From: an uncultured Dialister sp.
GTDB taxonomy: Bacteria; Bacillota; Negativicutes; Veillonellales; Dialisteraceae
Assembly: GCF_900541605.1 (NCBI RefSeq)
Contig: NZ_UQKJ01000089.1
Coordinates: 1-7,700 of the forward strand
Length of the DNA stretch: 7,700 nt
Direction of reading: 5' to 3'
The position numbers and the translations under genes were made by a program. The notes below the pieces were generated by a model, which ran no database searches, was not told the DNA's origin, and was given only the letters and a program-made list of their open reading frames with translations. This document shows positions 5,585-7,700 of the stretch, in pieces. Position 1 is the stretch's first letter, and every line of letters begins with the position of its first letter.

Positions 5585-6835
5585 TTGCAGATAAGGCAAT
5601 TGGCAGAAAAGGAAAGAGACACGGTCATCGCACTGCGCCGTCATTTCCATGAAAATCCGGAACTCTCACAGAAAGAGTTCAAGACCATGGATTTCATTGA
5701 AAAATTTCTTCATGATCTCGGTATAGAAACTGTAAGAGTGCCCCATGGTGGGGTGCTTGGCTTTATAGACAGCAGGAAACCGGGGTGGACGGTCCTCATG
5801 CGGGCTGACATCGATGCGCTTCCTATCCGGGAAGATCCGGTGAATCTGACGAAACAGAGAGTATGCATTTCCAAAAATGAAGGAGTCATGCATGCTTGTG
5901 GTCATGATGGTCATACAGCCATGCTTCTGACGGAGGCGAAGATTCTTTCCCAGCATAAAGAGGACTGGGAAGGAAAAGTGGTGCTCATGTTTGAGGAAGC
6001 TGAGGAAATGGGTGAACGGGGCATTGCGCCGCTCCTCCGGTATATCCGGGACCACCATGTTCATGTGGATACCTGCTTCGGTACCCATGTCATGTGGAGC
6101 CTTCCGGCGGGGAAGGTGGGAATCCTCTATGGCACTGCCATGGCGGGGGCTTATTTCTTCCGTATCCGCCTCCATGGAAAGAGCGGCCACGGCAGCCGTC
6201 CTGATATGGCGGTGAGCCCCATTGAATGCTTCATTTCCATTGCATCTGAACTACGGTCCTACCGCATGCGCATGACGGCTCCTACAGACAGCTTCACCTA
6301 TTCCTTCGGCTCCGTACAGGCAGGCCATGAACCGAATATCATTCCTGAGGTCCTTGAATTTGCCGGTACTGCCCGGTGCACGAAGAACGATGATGGCCTG
6401 GCTTTCCGAAAAACCCTGCTGGATCTTGCAAAGAATACAGCAGCTCTCCATGGCTGCACCGTGGAAGTGGTGGAAGACCAGTATTTCCCGGTCACAGTGA
6501 ATACGAAGGAGTGCGTGGATCTGGCCCGGAAAGCGGTGGTAGAAAACCTGGGAGATGGGGCTCTTGATAAAGACTGCCCTATGTGGATGGCTACGGAAAC
6601 CTTTTCCATCACCGAATCCACCTGGCCCGGGGTCTTCTTCTTCACCGGCATCAATGATCCCGCTGTGGGAAGCGGCAGCCCCCATCATACACCGAAATTC
6701 GATATTGCCGAAGAGGGACTTGTCACCGGCGTGGCGGCAGCTTTGTCCTATGTGACAGCGGTGCTGAAAGAAAAACCGGAGACTCCGTCTTTCCATAAGG
6801 TGGACTTGGAGAGTATGCTGAAACTTACTGAATGA
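5585..6835 (+). CDS. M20-family amidohydrolase (M20D, N-acyl-amino-acid / peptide hydrolase-like)
   Basis: This is a cytoplasmic dinuclear metal hydrolase that cleaves amide bonds of N-acylated amino acids or related conjugates; 416 residues is within family range. Motifs include RRHFHENPELS (18-28), MRADIDALPI (72-81), the metal site HACGHDGH (103-110, ligands C105 and H107), the catalytic and metal glutamates E140/E141 in FEEAEE (family usual: QPAEE), H168 in GTHVM, the lid/dimerisation domain with SGHGSRPDMAVSPI (200-213), and the final ligand H368 in HHTPKFD. The start is TTG, supported by GGAGG (5573-5577) 7 bases upstream and by conservation of the first 30 residues; an upstream in-frame ATG is cut off by a stop. 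It probably shares a transcript with the small membrane gene. Substrate is not determinable: hippurate, IAA-conjugate and N-acetyl-diaminopimelate hydrolases all look alike at this level. Confidence 0.92.
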   Translation: MQIRQLAEKERDTVIALRRHFHENPELSQKEFKTMDFIEKFLHDLGIETVRVPHGGVLGFIDSRKPGWTVLMRADIDALPIREDPVNLTKQRVCISKNEGVMHACGHDGHTAMLLTEAKILSQHKEDWEGKVVLMFEEAEEMGERGIAPLLRYIRDHHVHVDTCFGTHVMWSLPAGKVGILYGTAMAGAYFFRIRLHGKSGHGSRPDMAVSPIECFISIASELRSYRMRMTAPTDSFTYSFGSVQAGHEPNIIPEVLEFAGTARCTKNDDGLAFRKTLLDLAKNTAALHGCTVEVVEDQYFPVTVNTKECVDLARKAVVENLGDGALDKDCPMWMATETFSITESTWPGVFFFTGINDPAVGSGSPHHTPKFDIAEEGLVTGVAAALSYVTAVLKEKPETPSFHKVDLESMLKLTE

Positions 6836-6868
6836 AATTGGCGTCAAACAAATTGAAGAAAATTTGAG

Positions 6869-6911
6869 GAAGCACTGATTAAACCTGACTCTGCGAATTA
6901 ATCAGCGCTTC
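6869..6911. other. Hairpin after the M20 gene, possible weak terminator
   Basis: Arms gaagc-a-ctgatta (6869-6881) and taatcag-c-gcttc (6899-6911) pair 5+7 bp across one mismatch, with a 17-nt loop. There is no T run on either side, so it is not a standard intrinsic terminator. It lies 34 bases after the M20 stop codon. The rest of the gap to the rpsT promoter shows nothing. Confidence 0.3.
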
Positions 6912-7046
6912 ATTAACTATGTGAAACAGGTTTGCAACAGGGAATAAAGATACCCAACTGCCGGTGTTTTTCTTGCTCCAGGGTAATAAATCTATATACT
7001 TATTCGTTCTTGATTTTGATGTCGGAAAACTTCTGCAGAAAGTTTC

Positions 7047-7075
7047 TTGCCATGACCGGTGAAATATGATAGAAT
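7047..7075 (+). promoter_or_regulatory. Promoter of rpsT
   Basis: TTGCCA (7047-7052, five of six) and TAGAAT (7070-7075, five of six) are spaced by 17 bases. The predicted start near 7082 gives a leader of about 32 nt, which suits a strongly expressed ribosomal protein gene. Confidence 0.8.
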
Positions 7076-7113
7076 GGCATGGTATGAATAATGCAGACGG
7101 GAGGTGAAATACA

Positions 7114-7461
7114 TTGCCACAGATTAAAGCTAATATGAAAAGCATGAGACAGGACGCTGCTAAAAGAGCTGCCAACGCTGCTGTTAAATCCCAGATTCAC
7201 GGCGCTATGAAGAAAGCTGTAGCTGCTGCTACCTCTGAAAACAAGGATGAAGCTTTTCGCGCCGCTGTAAGCATCATTGATAGTGCTGCTCAGAAGGGCG
7301 TCATTCATAAGAATGCAGCTGCTCGTAAAAAATCCCGTCTGAACGCAAACGTAAACGCTGCCATTGCGAAAGCTAAGGCTGCCGAAGCTAAGGAAAAGGC
7401 TGAAGAAGCTAAGGAAGAAGCAAAGGAAGCTTACAAGGAAAAGATGGAAGAAAAGGCTTAA
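7114..7461 (+). CDS. rpsT: 30S ribosomal protein bS20 with extended C-terminus
   Basis: bS20 binds 16S rRNA early in assembly of the small subunit, near the base of helix 44. The core is recognisable by PQIKANMKSMRQDAAKRAAN near the N-terminus and by KGVIHKNAAARKKSRLNANV (61-80), the usual bS20 signature. The start is TTG behind a GGGAGGTG site (about 7099-7106); E. coli rpsT also starts with UUG, which there is tied to autoregulation. At 115 residues the protein exceeds the usual 85-90. The extra tail, from about residue 88, is a repetitive Ala/Glu/Lys helix (EAKEKAEEAKEEAKEA) ending in EEKA. Codons are those of a highly expressed gene, and two TAA codons end it. It is a single-gene unit with its own promoter and terminator. 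Confidence 0.93.
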   Translation: MPQIKANMKSMRQDAAKRAANAAVKSQIHGAMKKAVAAATSENKDEAFRAAVSIIDSAAQKGVIHKNAAARKKSRLNANVNAAIAKAKAAEAKEKAEEAKEEAKEAYKEKMEEKA

Positions 7462-7473
7462 TAAGACTTTTCA

Positions 7474-7512
7474 AAGGAACTGTAACGATTTTATCGCTGC
7501 GGTTCTTTTTTT
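7474..7512 (+). terminator. Terminator of rpsT
   Basis: A 13-position stem (7477-7489 with 7493-7505), with one mismatch and two G-T pairs and a ttt loop, is followed by seven Ts. It starts 16 bases after the stop codon. Confidence 0.92.
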
Positions 7513-7565
7513 ATGCCAAAAGGGCGGGAATAAAGTGTCAAATTGCGGTTTGTCGAGCTGTTGAA

Positions 7566-7672
7566 GAGGTGCTGATGGATAGAGTCATTCGTGCGGGGCT
7601 TCTAGCTCCTAGCTTCTAGGAAAGCTCGACAGCCTGCGGCGCTTTCTTCAATTTCCATCAGCTAACCTCAGC
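7566..7672 (-). repeat. Dispersed intergenic repeat, copy B, with terminal inverted repeats
   Basis: Bases 7577-7672 are the inverse of copy A at 1-103, apart from one missing 7-mer in the tandem array (three units, 7597-7617). This copy shows what copy A lacks: its own ends are inverted repeats. Left end 7566-7579 (gaggt, gctgatgga) mirrors right end 7654-7669 (tccatcagc, ta, acctc) with a 2-base gap. That makes a unit of about 104 bp of MITE-like architecture, without coding capacity. No target duplication is obvious. Bases 7513-7565 hold nothing recognised. Confidence 0.8.
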
Positions 7673-7700
7673 CCTGTGGGCAGCTCCTTCCCAAGGAAGG
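7671..7700. repeat. Start of a mini-hairpin chain at the window edge
   Basis: Two short stem-loops with 3-nt loops stand in a row: gccc-tgt-gggc (7671-7681) and ccttcc-caa-ggaagg (7686-7700). The style matches the hairpins of the element at 1155-1468, suggesting a related repeat continues past the window. Only 30 bases are visible. Confidence 0.45.

Noticed and set aside
6879..7308. Two minus-strand frames across the rpsT promoter and gene
   Set aside because: They oppose a clear bS20 gene and promoter and lack start signals.
1..7672. Composite transposon reading of the flanking inverted repeats
   Set aside because: No transposase, integrase or cargo-type genes lie between; the contents are core housekeeping genes and the repeats are only about 100 bp.

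Overview
The window reads as an ordinary chromosomal segment of a bacterium with Firmicutes-type signals: strong AGGAGG-like ribosome binding sites, TTGACA/TATAAT-like promoters, U-tailed hairpin terminators, and a tRNA with an encoded CCA. Codon use and the style of the GC-rich intergenic repeats suggest a gut Negativicutes such as a Dialister relative. That placement is a general impression; no marker in the window proves it.

Layout, left to right. Positions 1-103 hold one copy of a dispersed repeat. surE (minus, 5'-nucleotidase) follows, with its own terminator and a 20-nt perfect palindrome in its promoter region. Positions 1016-1508 hold no gene but contain a nested inverted repeat built from about ten mini-hairpins (1155-1468). 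Next is a well-expressed-looking class I/II aminotransferase (plus, 1796-3007), possibly with a 250-nt leader, ending in a strong terminator. A minus-strand operon follows: a MarR-type regulator whose stop codon overlaps the start of a MATE efflux pump. Its control region holds two MarR-like operator palindromes and a pair of back-to-back promoters whose -35 boxes lie in the same palindrome. Then come a bidirectional terminator, tRNA-Leu(CAA) on minus, a 50-residue two-helix membrane protein, an M20 amidohydrolase (plus), and rpsT (plus, bS20) with a long charged C-terminal tail. The window closes with a second, inverted copy of the repeat at position 1 and the start of another mini-hairpin chain.

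The genes are mostly separate transcription units. The two likely functional pairs are marR with MATE (regulated drug or metabolite efflux, comparable in layout to mepR/mepA) and the small membrane protein with the M20 hydrolase (36-nt gap, probably co-transcribed). I see no transposase, CRISPR array, toxin-antitoxin pair or recognisable defence system. The most unusual material is non-coding: the symmetric divergent promoter at 4993-5076, with its apparently gene-less plus-strand output of about 70 nt, and the two repeat families.
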